Positions 16,809 through 24,930 of a stretch of DNA of 53,732 nt are shown piece by piece. This stretch comes from Deinococcales bacterium (lineage in GTDB: Bacteria; Deinococcota; Deinococci; Deinococcales; Trueperaceae). Both the position numbers and the translations under genes were made by a program. The DNA is taken from the NCBI GenBank assembly GCA_012515535.1, contig JAAYYF010000003.1, positions 1 through 53,732 of the forward strand, given 5' to 3'. The notes beneath the pieces were generated by a model. It was not told where the DNA came from and searched no databases. It was given only the letters and a program-made list of their open reading frames with translations. How positions within the stretch are numbered: the first letter of the stretch is position 1; each line of letters starts with the position of its first letter.

Positions 16809-17588
16809 GTGAACTACCGCGACCTGTTCGACCTCAGCGGCCGTCACGTGCTGGTGATCGGTGCCGGCTCCGGCATCGGCCGGGCCAGCGCGAAGGGCCT
16901 CGCCGACTTCGGCGCCATCGTCACGGCCGCCGACGCCAACCTGGAGGCGGCCCGCGCCACGGCCGCCGAGCTCGCGGAGCTGGGCTACGAGGCCAGCGCC
17001 GCCCGCGTCGACATCACCGACGAGGGGCAGGTGGCAGCGCTGGTGGACGGCATGCCGCGCCTCGACGCGCTCGTCTGCACCCCCTCGATCAACGTGCGCA
17101 AGCGCCTCACGGACGTCACCGCCGACGAGTTCACCCGCGTGATCGACGTGAACCTGCGCGGCAGCTTCAACGTGATGAAGGCGGCCGGCACGACGATGGC
17201 GGCGCAGGGCAAGGGCAGCATGGTGTTCTTCTCGAGCATCCGCTCGCAGGTGGTGGAGCCCGGCCAGGGGGTCTACGCCGCCACCAAGGCCGGCACGCTG
17301 CAGATGATCCGCGCGCTCGCCGCCGAGCTGGGCCCCAAGGGGGTGCGCGCCAACGCCATCGCGCCGGGCGTCGTCGAGACCCCGCTCACCGAGCAGATCA
17401 AGCAGCAGCCCGACTGGTACCGCGCCTACGCCGACAAGAGCGCGCTCGGGCGCTGGTCGCAGCCCAGCGAGCTGGTGGGCGCCGTGGTCTACCTGGTGTC
17501 GGACGCCGCCAGCTTCGTGACCGGTTCGCTGCTCTACGTCGACGGCGGCTGGACGGCGCAGGACGGCCGCTTCGTCCCGCCCCTCTGA
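16809..17588 (+). CDS. Short-chain dehydrogenase/reductase (SDR)
   Basis: A 259-residue classical SDR oxidoreductase. It has the Rossmann motif GAGSGIGRA near residue 19, the active-site Ser in VFFSSIRSQ, the YxxxK catalytic pair in VYAATKAG, and a family-typical end with VTGSLLYVDGGW. Such enzymes reduce or oxidise alcohols, sugar acids or 3-oxoacyl chains; the substrate is not predictable. GTG at 16809 is preferred because AAAGG lies eight bases upstream, whereas the longer frame from 16767 has no ribosome site. It is two bases upstream of the M20 peptidase gene, and both probably serve the imported compound of the downstream ABC system. Confidence 0.88.
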   Translation: MNYRDLFDLSGRHVLVIGAGSGIGRASAKGLADFGAIVTAADANLEAARATAAELAELGYEASAARVDITDEGQVAALVDGMPRLDALVCTPSINVRKRLTDVTADEFTRVIDVNLRGSFNVMKAAGTTMAAQGKGSMVFFSSIRSQVVEPGQGVYAATKAGTLQMIRALAAELGPKGVRANAIAPGVVETPLTEQIKQQPDWYRAYADKSALGRWSQPSELVGAVVYLVSDAASFVTGSLLYVDGGWTAQDGRFVPPL

Positions 17589-17590
17589 CC

Positions 17591-18859
17591 GTGCCGGAGG
17601 GTAGCGCCTTCCCGAGCGAGCTGGCCCGGCGCGCCGCCGCGGCCGTCGACCCCGCGCGCGTGACCGAGCTGGCGCAGGCGCTGGTGCGCATCCGCAGCGT
17701 CTACGACCCCGAGGCGGGCACCACCGAGCGGGCGGCGGCCGAGTACGTGGCGGCGCAGCTGCGCGGCCTGGGCCTCGACCCGGTGGTCGAGGAGGCGGCG
17801 CCCGGGCGGCCCAACGTGATCTGCGACTGGGCCGGCGGCGGCTTCGTGCCCGGCGAGCACCGCACCCTGATGTTCGAGGGCCACACCGACGTGGTCACGG
17901 AGGGCGACCCCGCCCGCTGGCGCGTGCCGCCGTTCGAGGGGCGCATCGAGGGCGACGTGCTCCACGGGCGCGGCAGCGCCGACATGAAGGCGGGGGTGGC
18001 GGCCAGCCTCGCGGCGCTCGAGGCCGTGATGCGCGTGGCGCCCGGCCTGCCGGGGCGCGTCCGCCTGGGCATCGTGGCCGACGAGGAGGGGATGATGCTC
18101 GGCATCAAGAGCTTCATCCAGCGCGGCTGGGCCGACGAGGTCGACGGCGCCATCGTGGCCGAGCCCGAGGAGAACGAGCTCTGCCTGTTCCAGAAGGGCG
18201 CCATGCGCGTGCACGTGCGCGTCAAGGGCGTGATGAGCCACGGCGCCATGCCGTACGCGGGCGTGAACCCGGTGCGCGGCCTCGCCGACCTGGTGGTGGC
18301 GCTGCGCGAGCTCGAGCGCCGCGAGCAGGAGCGCCTCGGCGAGCACGAGTACCTGGGTCTGCCCTGGATCACCCCCACCGTCACGCGCGCCCCCGCCAGC
18401 GGCGAGGCGCAGCTGAACGTGATGCCCGAGGAGGCGTACCTGGCGCTCGACATCCGCACCGTGCCGGGCCAGGACCATTCCGAGCTCGAGGCCGAGCTCA
18501 GGCGCATCGCCGCGGGGCTCGAGGCCCGCACCGAACGCCTGCGCTTCGAGCTCGAGGTGTTCGAGTCGCGCCCCTGGACGCGCACCGAGCCCGACGACCC
18601 GCTGGTGCGGGCCATGGAGGCCGTCTACCCGGGGGTGTTCGGCACCCCGCCGCGCTACGGCGGGGTGCCCGGCGCCACCGACGGCACCTTCCTGTGGGCG
18701 TGGAAAGGGATCCCGGTGGTCACGGTCGGGCCCGGCGACCGCACCATCCCCCACCAGGTCGACGAGTTCGTGCGGCTCTCCGACACGGTGGCAGCCGCTC
18801 GCCTCTACGCCGCGACTGCGGTAACGTACCTCTCGTCGGACAACTCTCGAGGGGGCTGA
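17591..18859 (+). CDS. M20 family metallopeptidase (ArgE/DapE/CPG2-like)
   Basis: A 422-residue zinc hydrolase. The M20 motifs are complete: FEGHTDVV with H98 and D100, HGRGSADMKAG with D131, the catalytic pair E165-E166 in VADEEG, E191 in VAEPEEN, and a C-terminal His in TIPHQVDEF. The dimerisation (lid) domain lies at about 205-320. M20 enzymes remove amide-linked groups from amino acids or small peptides. It starts with GTG two bases after the SDR stop. With the dipeptide-type ABC importer downstream, it likely hydrolyses the imported amide or peptide. The exact substrate is unknown. Confidence 0.88.
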   Translation: MPEGSAFPSELARRAAAAVDPARVTELAQALVRIRSVYDPEAGTTERAAAEYVAAQLRGLGLDPVVEEAAPGRPNVICDWAGGGFVPGEHRTLMFEGHTDVVTEGDPARWRVPPFEGRIEGDVLHGRGSADMKAGVAASLAALEAVMRVAPGLPGRVRLGIVADEEGMMLGIKSFIQRGWADEVDGAIVAEPEENELCLFQKGAMRVHVRVKGVMSHGAMPYAGVNPVRGLADLVVALRELERREQERLGEHEYLGLPWITPTVTRAPASGEAQLNVMPEEAYLALDIRTVPGQDHSELEAELRRIAAGLEARTERLRFELEVFESRPWTRTEPDDPLVRAMEAVYPGVFGTPPRYGGVPGATDGTFLWAWKGIPVVTVGPGDRTIPHQVDEFVRLSDTVAAARLYAATAVTYLSSDNSRGG

Positions 18860-18907
18860 CCCCCGCCTCCCGGCAGCGCCGGGCGGTGCTCCATAGGAGG
18901 ACGTTGG

Positions 18908-20437
18908 ATGCCAAGCCGTGTACACCCGTACCGTAGCTCGTTGCCGCTCGTGCTGGCGCTGGCCCTCACCATCGCCACCCTGCTCGGCAGCGCCGCCGCC
19001 CAGGACCCCGAGCCGGTCTACGGCGGCACCGTCACCGTCGCCATCACGGCCGACCCGCCGGGCTGGGACCCCACCGTCTCCACCTCGCAGGAGATCCCGC
19101 GCGTGATGTACCACAACGTCTACGAGGGCCTGGTGCGCTTCGACGCCACCGGCGCCATCGTGCCGGCGCTGGCCGAGAGCTGGGAGACCAGCGAGGACGG
19201 CCTCACCTGGACGTTCCACCTGCGCGAGGGCGTCAAGTTCCACGACGGCACCGACCTGACGGTCGACGACGTGATCGCCAAGTTCGAGCGCGCCATGGAC
19301 CCCGAGTCGGGTCACACGAACCCCGGCTACTACGCGGCCATCGCCAGCGTGGAGGCGCCCGACGCGCGCACGGTGGTGTTCCGCCTGAGCCAGCCGAGCC
19401 GCGGTCTGCTCTACAACCTGGCGCGCCCCGACTCGATCGTCTACCCCGCCGCCAAGGCCGACACGCAGCGCTCGCAGCCGATCGGCACGGGCCCGTTCCG
19501 CTTCGTCTCGTACACCGAGGGCAGCGAGGTGGTGCTGGAACGCTTCGACGACTACTACCTCGAGGGCGTGCCGTACCTCGACCGCGCCGTGTTCCGCATC
19601 ATCGGCGACCCCAACACGCGCTTCGCGGCGCTCCAGGCCGGCGACATCGACCTCATCGGCGTGGCGCTGCAGCCCGAGCAGTACCTGCAGCTCGCCGGCA
19701 ACCCCGAGCTGAAGGGCTCCGAGGGCACGGCCACCACCGAGATCACGGTGGCCATGAACAACTCGCGCGCGCCGTTCGACGACCCGCGCGTGCGCCAGGC
19801 CATCACCATGGCCATCGACAAGCGCCAGATCGTCGAGGGCGCCATGTTCGGCCTCGGCACCATCATCGGCAGCCACATGAGCCCGGCCGAGCCGTACTAC
19901 GTCGACCTGTCGGACACCTACCCCTACGACCCCGAGCGCGCCCGCGAGCTGCTCGCGGAGGCGGGCTACGCCGACGGCCTGACGTTCAGCTTCGAGCTGC
20001 CCGAGCCCTACAACATCGAGCGCCGCAGCGGCGAGGTCATCGCGCAGCAGCTGCGCGCGGTGGGCATCACCGCCGAGCTCAGCGTGGTCGAGTGGGGCAC
20101 CTGGATCCAGCGCATCCTGCTGGGCGGCGACTACGACATGACGATCATCGGTCACTCGGAGCCGCGCGACATCAACGTCTACGCGAACCCCGACTACTAC
20201 TACAAGTACGACAACCCGCGGATCGCGGAGCTGCTGGCCGAGGCGGAGGCTGCCCCCACCGCCGAGGCCGAGACGGCCGCCTACCAGGAGATCGCGCGCA
20301 TCATCGCCGAGGACGCCGTCAACGTGTGGCTCTTCTCGCCGCCCTACCTGGTGGCCGCCCGCGCCGACGTCTACGGCTTCTGGCAGGACCAGCCCACCCC
20401 CGCCATCGACGTGACCGGGGTGTACCGCGCGCCGTGA
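18908..20437 (+). CDS. ABC transporter substrate-binding protein, peptide/nickel family 5
   Basis: A 509-residue secreted binding protein of SBP family 5 (DppA/OppA/NikA). A signal peptide covers about residues 1-35, ending SAAAQ. Family features include GGTVTVAITADPPGWDP, YEGLVRFDATGAIVPALAESWE, WTFHLREGVKFHDGTDLTVDDV and a ligand-pocket segment RQAITMAIDKRQI. It is cleaved by signal peptidase I rather than being a lipoprotein, since no Cys follows the signal. AGGAGG lies seven bases before the ATG. A large hairpin follows the gene and separates it from the two permeases. The ligand is probably a short peptide or a related amide, inferred from the M20 peptidase neighbour. Confidence 0.92.
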   Translation: MPSRVHPYRSSLPLVLALALTIATLLGSAAAQDPEPVYGGTVTVAITADPPGWDPTVSTSQEIPRVMYHNVYEGLVRFDATGAIVPALAESWETSEDGLTWTFHLREGVKFHDGTDLTVDDVIAKFERAMDPESGHTNPGYYAAIASVEAPDARTVVFRLSQPSRGLLYNLARPDSIVYPAAKADTQRSQPIGTGPFRFVSYTEGSEVVLERFDDYYLEGVPYLDRAVFRIIGDPNTRFAALQAGDIDLIGVALQPEQYLQLAGNPELKGSEGTATTEITVAMNNSRAPFDDPRVRQAITMAIDKRQIVEGAMFGLGTIIGSHMSPAEPYYVDLSDTYPYDPERARELLAEAGYADGLTFSFELPEPYNIERRSGEVIAQQLRAVGITAELSVVEWGTWIQRILLGGDYDMTIIGHSEPRDINVYANPDYYYKYDNPRIAELLAEAEAAPTAEAETAAYQEIARIIAEDAVNVWLFSPPYLVAARADVYGFWQDQPTPAIDVTGVYRAP

Positions 20438-20457
20438 GGCGCGAAGCGTAAGGCCGA

Positions 20458-20504
20458 CCCGTCCTTCGGGCGCGCCGCCGCTGGCGGCGCGCCCGAAGGA
20501 CGGG
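20458..20504 (+). terminator. Perfect 22-base-pair hairpin between binding protein and permease genes
   Basis: Arms 20458-20479 and 20483-20504 are perfectly complementary with a three-base loop (GCT). No T-run follows. This position inside an importer operon suits partial termination or protection of the upstream mRNA, giving more binding protein than permease. Confidence 0.75.
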
Positions 20505-20583
20505 CTCACGCACGAGCTATCTCGCGAACCGATCCTGGAAGAGTGAACACCCGTTATCTGACGCACCACGAGGGGACGACCGC

Positions 20584-21528
20584 GTGCTCGGCTTCGTAGC
20601 CCGGCGCTTCGTCACGGCGCTGGTCAGCGTGCTGCTGGCGAGCGTGGTGGTCTTCTCCGCCCTGCTGGCCGTGCCGGGCGACCCCGCCGCGGTGATCCTG
20701 GGCATCAACGCCACCCCCGAGGCGCGCGCGGTGCTGAGCCGCAAGCTCGGCCTCGACGTGCCGCCCGTCGAGCGCTACGTGCGCTGGCTGGGCGGCGCGC
20801 TGCGCGGCGACCTCGGCGAGAGCATCAACTACCAGCGCCCGGTCAGCGCCCTCATCCGCGACCGCCTGCGCGTCAGCGTGCCGCTGGCGGTGGGGGCCGC
20901 GCTGCTGGCCTGCCTGCTGGCGGTGCCGCTGGGGGTCTTCGCGGCGCTGAAGCGCGGCACGCTCTGGGACCCGCTGCTGGTGGCGGCCTCGCAGCTGGGG
21001 GCGGCGGTGCCCAGCTTCTGGCTGGGGCTGATCTTCATCCTCTACTTCGCCGTGCAGCTCAAGTGGCTGCCGGCCGGCGGCTTCACCCCCTTCGAGCAGG
21101 ACCCGGGCGCGTGGGCGCGCAGCCTGCTGCTGCCGGTGCTGGCGCTGGGGCTGGGGCAGGCGGCGGTGATGACGCGCATGACGCGCGCCGCGATGCTCGA
21201 GGTGCTGAGCCAGGACTTCGTGCGCACCGCGCGCGCCAAGGGCGTCGCCACGCGCGGTGTGGTGCTGAAGCACGCGCTGCGCAACGCCATGGTCACCATC
21301 GTGACGATCCTGGGGCTGTCGCTCACCAACGTGTTCATCGGCTCCATCGTCATCGAGCAGGTGTTCGCGCTGCCCGGCCTCGGGCGCCTGGCGATCACGG
21401 CGATCGGCACGCGCGACTTCCCGCTGCTGCAGGGCGAGGTGCTCGTCTACGCCAGCACCATCGTGGCCCTGGGCTTCCTCGTCGACGTCTCCTACGGGCT
21501 CCTCGACCCCCGCATCCGGTACGGCTGA
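20584..21528 (+). CDS. ABC transporter permease, DppB-like
   Basis: A 314-residue inner-membrane permease of the BPD_transp_1 family, DppB/OppB type. It begins MLGFVARRFVTALVSVLLAS, typical of DppB, and has about six membrane segments. The cytoplasmic EAA loop is visible as MLEVLSQDFVRTARAKGVA, where the permease contacts the ATPase. GTG start with AGGGG eight bases upstream. The stop overlaps the next permease start by one base (TGATG). No ATPase gene follows, so the ATP-binding subunits must be encoded elsewhere or shared. Confidence 0.92.
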   Translation: MLGFVARRFVTALVSVLLASVVVFSALLAVPGDPAAVILGINATPEARAVLSRKLGLDVPPVERYVRWLGGALRGDLGESINYQRPVSALIRDRLRVSVPLAVGAALLACLLAVPLGVFAALKRGTLWDPLLVAASQLGAAVPSFWLGLIFILYFAVQLKWLPAGGFTPFEQDPGAWARSLLLPVLALGLGQAAVMTRMTRAAMLEVLSQDFVRTARAKGVATRGVVLKHALRNAMVTIVTILGLSLTNVFIGSIVIEQVFALPGLGRLAITAIGTRDFPLLQGEVLVYASTIVALGFLVDVSYGLLDPRIRYG

Positions 21529-22358
21529 TGGTCGCGCACGCGGCTTCCCCGCGGGCGCTGCGGCGCCTGAACCTATACCTGGGCTCGTTCCTGGTGGGCG
21601 TGCTGCTGCTGGCGGCCCTGGTGAGCTTCGTGTGGCTGCCCCACGACCCGCAGGCGATGGACTTCGGCGTACAGCTCGCGCGCCCCAGCGCCTCCCACCC
21701 CTTCGGAGCGGACCACTTCGGCCGCGACCTGCTGTCGCGCGTGCTGGTGGGGGCGCGCTCCACCCTCTACGTCGGCTTCATCGCCGTGGGGCTGGCGTTC
21801 AGCGTCGGCAGCCTGCTGGGGGCGCTGGCCGGCTACGCCGGCGGGCTGCTCGACGAGGTGGTGATGCGCCTGGTCGACGTGGCCTACGCCTTCCCCGCCA
21901 TCCTGATGGCGCTGCTGCTGGCGGCGGTGTACCAGCCCGGCACGCTGACCGCCATGGTGGCCATCGGCATCGCCACCGTGCCGATCTTCGCGCGCATCGC
22001 GCGTGCCGGCGTGCTGTCGCTCAAGGAGCGCGAGTTCGTGGAGGCGGGCCGCGCGCTCGGCATGCGCCACGGCCGCGTGCTGTTCCGCCACGTGCTGCCC
22101 AACGCGCTGGGGCCGCTGATCGTGCAGGCGAGCCTCAGCCTGGCGGTGGCGGTGCTGGCGGAGGCGGCCCTGAGCTTCCTGGGGCTGGGCACCCCGCCCG
22201 ACGTGCCCAGCTGGGGCAACATGCTGAAGGAGGCGCAAGGCTTCATGACCCTGAGCCCCTACCCGGCGCTGGTGCCCGGCCTGGCCATCGTCTGGACGGT
22301 GCTGGGCTTCAGCCTGCTGGGCGACGCCCTGCGCGACCTGTGGGACCCGCGCGCCTGA
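21528..22358 (+). CDS. ABC transporter permease, DppC-like
   Basis: A 276-residue partner permease of the DppC/OppC type. An N-terminal helix (about 22-42) is followed by HPFGADHFGRDLLSRVLVGAR, highly typical of DppC. Five further helices follow, and the EAA loop ends with EFVEAGRALGMRHGRVLFRHVLPN. The ATG shares a base with the DppB stop, so the two are translated together. The gene is followed by a hairpin and then a regulator gene with its own ribosome site. As for DppB, no ATPase gene is adjacent. Confidence 0.92.
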   Translation: MVAHAASPRALRRLNLYLGSFLVGVLLLAALVSFVWLPHDPQAMDFGVQLARPSASHPFGADHFGRDLLSRVLVGARSTLYVGFIAVGLAFSVGSLLGALAGYAGGLLDEVVMRLVDVAYAFPAILMALLLAAVYQPGTLTAMVAIGIATVPIFARIARAGVLSLKEREFVEAGRALGMRHGRVLFRHVLPNALGPLIVQASLSLAVAVLAEAALSFLGLGTPPDVPSWGNMLKEAQGFMTLSPYPALVPGLAIVWTVLGFSLLGDALRDLWDPRA

Positions 22359-22423
22359 GCGCGGCGCCGAGCCTCCTCCGCAGCCCAGCCCGACGCCGGT
22401 TCCTGCCGGCCCCGCCACGGCGC

Positions 22424-22446
22424 CCGCCCGGTCGCTGACCGGGCGG
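22424..22446 (+). terminator. Hairpin after the ABC importer operon
   Basis: A stem of ten base pairs (CCGCCCGGTC / GACCGGGCGG) with a three-base loop lies 66 bases after the permease stop. No T-run. Confidence 0.55.
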
Positions 22447-22598
22447 CCCGGAGGCGGCCGGAGCCGCCCGGCGCGCGCCACCGACGTCCCAGGAACGCCC
22501 TCAGCGACGCGAGAACGGCAACCGGGCCGCAACCCCGGCGTCCGCAAGATGGGTCACCCTCGGGAGAACCGCCCCGCAGGACGTCAGGAGGCCGTCGC

Positions 22599-23135
22599 AT
22601 GACCAAGGAAACCGGCATCAAGATCATCACCGCCGACGACAGCTTCGCGACCCTCGTGAGGCCGGTCGTGGACCGGGTCGACACCAGCGCCGACCACTGG
22701 ACCAACGGCAACTTCGCGCACGTGCTGCTGGACTTCCCCCTGACCTGGGCGATCAGCCAGCTCACCCTGATGAACAGCGTCGAGCGCGCCCGCACGGTGG
22801 TGGCCACCCAGGCGTCGCACCCCGCCTACCACGACATGCTGGCGAGCTTCCACGTCAGCTCGGTGGTCGGCCACGCCGACGCCAACGGCCTCATCACCGG
22901 CATCTACGCCGCCGCCTCGGCGCTGAAGACCTACCAGTGGCGCTCGGGCCTCACCTACATGGAGCTGCGCGTCACGCGCCTGCTGGTGCAGGGCTACGAC
23001 ACCGCCCGCGCCGCCGAGTCGCTGCGCGTGACGCAGAAGACCATCAACGCCCACGTGTCGAACATCCTCACCAAGCTCGGCTACGAGACGCGCGCGCAGT
23101 ACGTGGCGGCGCTGATCGCGCACCACGCCGCCTGA
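22599..23135 (+). CDS. LuxR/NarL-type transcriptional regulator with receiver-like N-terminus
   Basis: A 178-residue protein. Residues about 118-176 are a GerE/LuxR helix-turn-helix (LTYMELRVTRLLVQGYD, then TQKTINAHVSNILTKLGY). Residues 7-110 resemble a shrunken receiver: an acidic pair D13-D14 after the first strand, D45 after a VLL strand, and T69 in VVATQ. The conserved Lys of the last strand is replaced in a VVGHADANG segment. Phosphorylation is therefore doubtful, and no histidine kinase gene is near. AGGAGG lies seven bases before the ATG. It could regulate the upstream importer operon, but that is only positional. Confidence 0.8.
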   Translation: MTKETGIKIITADDSFATLVRPVVDRVDTSADHWTNGNFAHVLLDFPLTWAISQLTLMNSVERARTVVATQASHPAYHDMLASFHVSSVVGHADANGLITGIYAAASALKTYQWRSGLTYMELRVTRLLVQGYDTARAAESLRVTQKTINAHVSNILTKLGYETRAQYVAALIAHHAA

Positions 23136-23276
23136 GGCGGGCGAGGCGCCGGCGTCCGGGCGCGGGCGAGGACCGGGGCCGACGGCCGTAGGTGGCGCGC
23201 ACGCGCCGACGGCCGTGGCGGGCGCGGGGTCGCGCCTAGGGGCGCCTGGGCGCGCGGCGCGCGGCCGCAGCGGCGG

Positions 23277-24239
23277 TCACATGCGGCGCAGCCGGCGGAT
23301 GCGTTCCTCGATGGGCGGGTGGGTGGCCAGCATGCCGGTCGCGTTCAGGTTCAGCTCGGGGTTCACGAAGAACATCGACCGCACGGCCTCGCTCACCTCG
23401 AGCCTGGGGCCCGAGTAGGCGCGCAGCTTCTCGAGCGCGCGGGCCAGGCCCTCGGGGTTGCGGGTGATCCAGGCGGCGGCCGCGTCGGCGAGGTACTCGC
23501 GCTGCCGGCTCACCGCGAAGCGCACCAGCGCCGCCACGATGGGGCTCACCACCAGCAGCACCAGCAGCACCACCAGGGCGATGCCCTGGCCCTTGCCGTT
23601 CGAGTCGCGGCCGCCGCGGCGCCTCCCACCGCCACCGAAGTAGCCCCAGCGCAGGAACAGGTCGCGCAGCACCAGCAGCGCCCCCAAGGTGGCCACCAGC
23701 ATCGACATGAAGCGCACGTCGTAGTTGCGGATGTGCGCCATCTCGTGGGCCACCACCCCCTCGAGCTCCTGGCGGTCCAGCAGCTCGATCAGCCCCGTGG
23801 TGACGGCGATGGCGGCGTGCTCGGGGTCGCGGCCGGTGGCGAAGGCGTTGGGCGCCGGCGAGTCGATGACGTACACCTTCGGCATGGGCACCCCGGCGCC
23901 GATGGCCACCGCCTCCGAGACGTTGACCAGGTAGCGGTGCTCCTCCACCGTGGCCGGGCGCGCGCCGGCCGCGGCCAGCGCGATCCGGTCGGAGAACCAG
24001 AAGCCCGCCACCGCCTGTCCGGCGCCGATCAGCAGCGCCACGCCCACGAAGAACAGCGTGGCGCCGGGGTCGGTGACCTGGGCCAGCAGGTAGGCGATCG
24101 CCACCAGCAGCGCCATCGTGACGAGCGCCAGCAACCAGGAGTTGCGCCGGTTGGCCGCCTGGTAGCCCAGGAGGTCGATGCGGCGCCCGGTGGTCGGCTC
24201 GGTGAACCGGTCGGGGAGGCGTGGGGCAGCGTCGCTCAT
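23277..24239 (-). CDS. htpX: HtpX-like M48 family membrane metalloprotease
   Basis: A 320-residue membrane zinc protease. Two hydrophobic segments near 33-53 and 60-80 precede the HEMAH zinc motif at 165-169; a third ligand Glu lies in QREYLADAAA. Further hydrophobic stretches near 177-195 and 215-240 flank a Gly/Arg-rich loop. HtpX degrades damaged membrane proteins. The gene lies 64 bases downstream of lemA; lemA next to an M48 protease is a common bacterial pairing. The C-terminal end TGMLATHPPIEERIRRL is typical of the family. No promoter of its own is seen. Confidence 0.92.
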   Translation of the reverse strand: MSDAAPRLPDRFTEPTTGRRIDLLGYQAANRRNSWLLALVTMALLVAIAYLLAQVTDPGATLFFVGVALLIGAGQAVAGFWFSDRIALAAAGARPATVEEHRYLVNVSEAVAIGAGVPMPKVYVIDSPAPNAFATGRDPEHAAIAVTTGLIELLDRQELEGVVAHEMAHIRNYDVRFMSMLVATLGALLVLRDLFLRWGYFGGGGRRRGGRDSNGKGQGIALVVLLVLLVVSPIVAALVRFAVSRQREYLADAAAAWITRNPEGLARALEKLRAYSGPRLEVSEAVRSMFFVNPELNLNATGMLATHPPIEERIRRLRRM

Positions 24240-24303
24240 CGCGGCGGGCGGGGCGCGGGCGCCGGGCGCGCGGCGCGCGGCGCCCGGCTACGGCCCGCGG
24301 GCC

Positions 24304-24876
24304 TCAGGCCTGGGGCGGCGGGGTGTCGCCGAACGACACCTGGGGCACGTTGCGGTCGCCCTCGGGGATCTGCAGGAACACGGCCGGCTGCTTGCCCATG
24401 GGGCCGGCCAGGAAGACGGCCGGCACGGTCTCGATGAGCGTGTTGTACTGCATCACGGCGTCGTTGTAGAACTGGCGCGCGTAGGCGATCTTGTTCTCCA
24501 CGCCCGACAGCTCCTCCTGCAGCATCATGAAGTTCTCGTTGGCGCGCAGCTGCGGGTAGTTCTCGGCGATGGCGAACAGCCGGCCCAGCGCGGCCGACAT
24601 CATGTTGGCCGCCTCCGCCGACTCGTTGACCGAGTGGGCGTTCATCATCGCCTGGCGCGAGCGCGCTACCTCCTCGAACACCTGCTGCTCGTGCGCGGCG
24701 TAGCCCTTGACGGTCTCGACCAGGTTCGGCACCAGGTCGGCGCGGCGCTTGAGCTGCACGTCGATCTGGCTCCAGGCGTTCTGGTAGCGCTTCTCGTACG
24801 CGACGATGCGGTTGTAGACCGACACCGCGTACAGCGCCAGCACCACCAGGATGATCAGGACGATGAGGCTTCCCAC
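24304..24876 (-). CDS. lemA: LemA family protein
   Basis: A 190-residue protein with an N-terminal membrane helix (about 3-20) followed by a helical bundle. The LemA signature is clear: YNRIVAYEKRYQNAWSQIDV, then LKRRADLVPNLVETVKGYA, and a YNDAVMQYNT segment. The function of LemA is not settled; it often accompanies membrane proteases. GTG start, with AGGAGG nine bases upstream and a good -10 TACAAT before that. htpX follows in the same direction. Confidence 0.93.
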   Translation of the reverse strand: MGSLIVLIILVVLALYAVSVYNRIVAYEKRYQNAWSQIDVQLKRRADLVPNLVETVKGYAAHEQQVFEEVARSRQAMMNAHSVNESAEAANMMSAALGRLFAIAENYPQLRANENFMMLQEELSGVENKIAYARQFYNDAVMQYNTLIETVPAVFLAGPMGKQPAVFLQIPEGDRNVPQVSFGDTPPPQA

Positions 24877-24897
24877 AGGTTCGGACCTCCTGAGGGG

Positions 24898-24903
24898 ATT
24901 GTA
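24898..24903 (-). promoter_or_regulatory. -10 element of lemA-htpX
   Basis: TACAAT on the minus strand, close to consensus. The transcript would start near 24891 with a leader of about 15 bases containing AGGAGG at 24886-24891. Confidence 0.6.
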
Positions 24904-24930
24904 GCGCAGCGCACGGGCGCCGCCGGCGCG

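Noticed and set aside
17534-20569. A 1011-codon open frame antisense to the M20 and binding-protein genes
   Set aside because: Same reason: a GC-rich shadow frame, crossing two well-supported plus-strand genes and an intergenic gap.
23178-23216. Two copies of a 12-base motif (GCCGACGGCCGT) after the LuxR gene
   Set aside because: Only two short copies in a very GC-rich non-coding stretch; expected often enough by chance and not part of an array.
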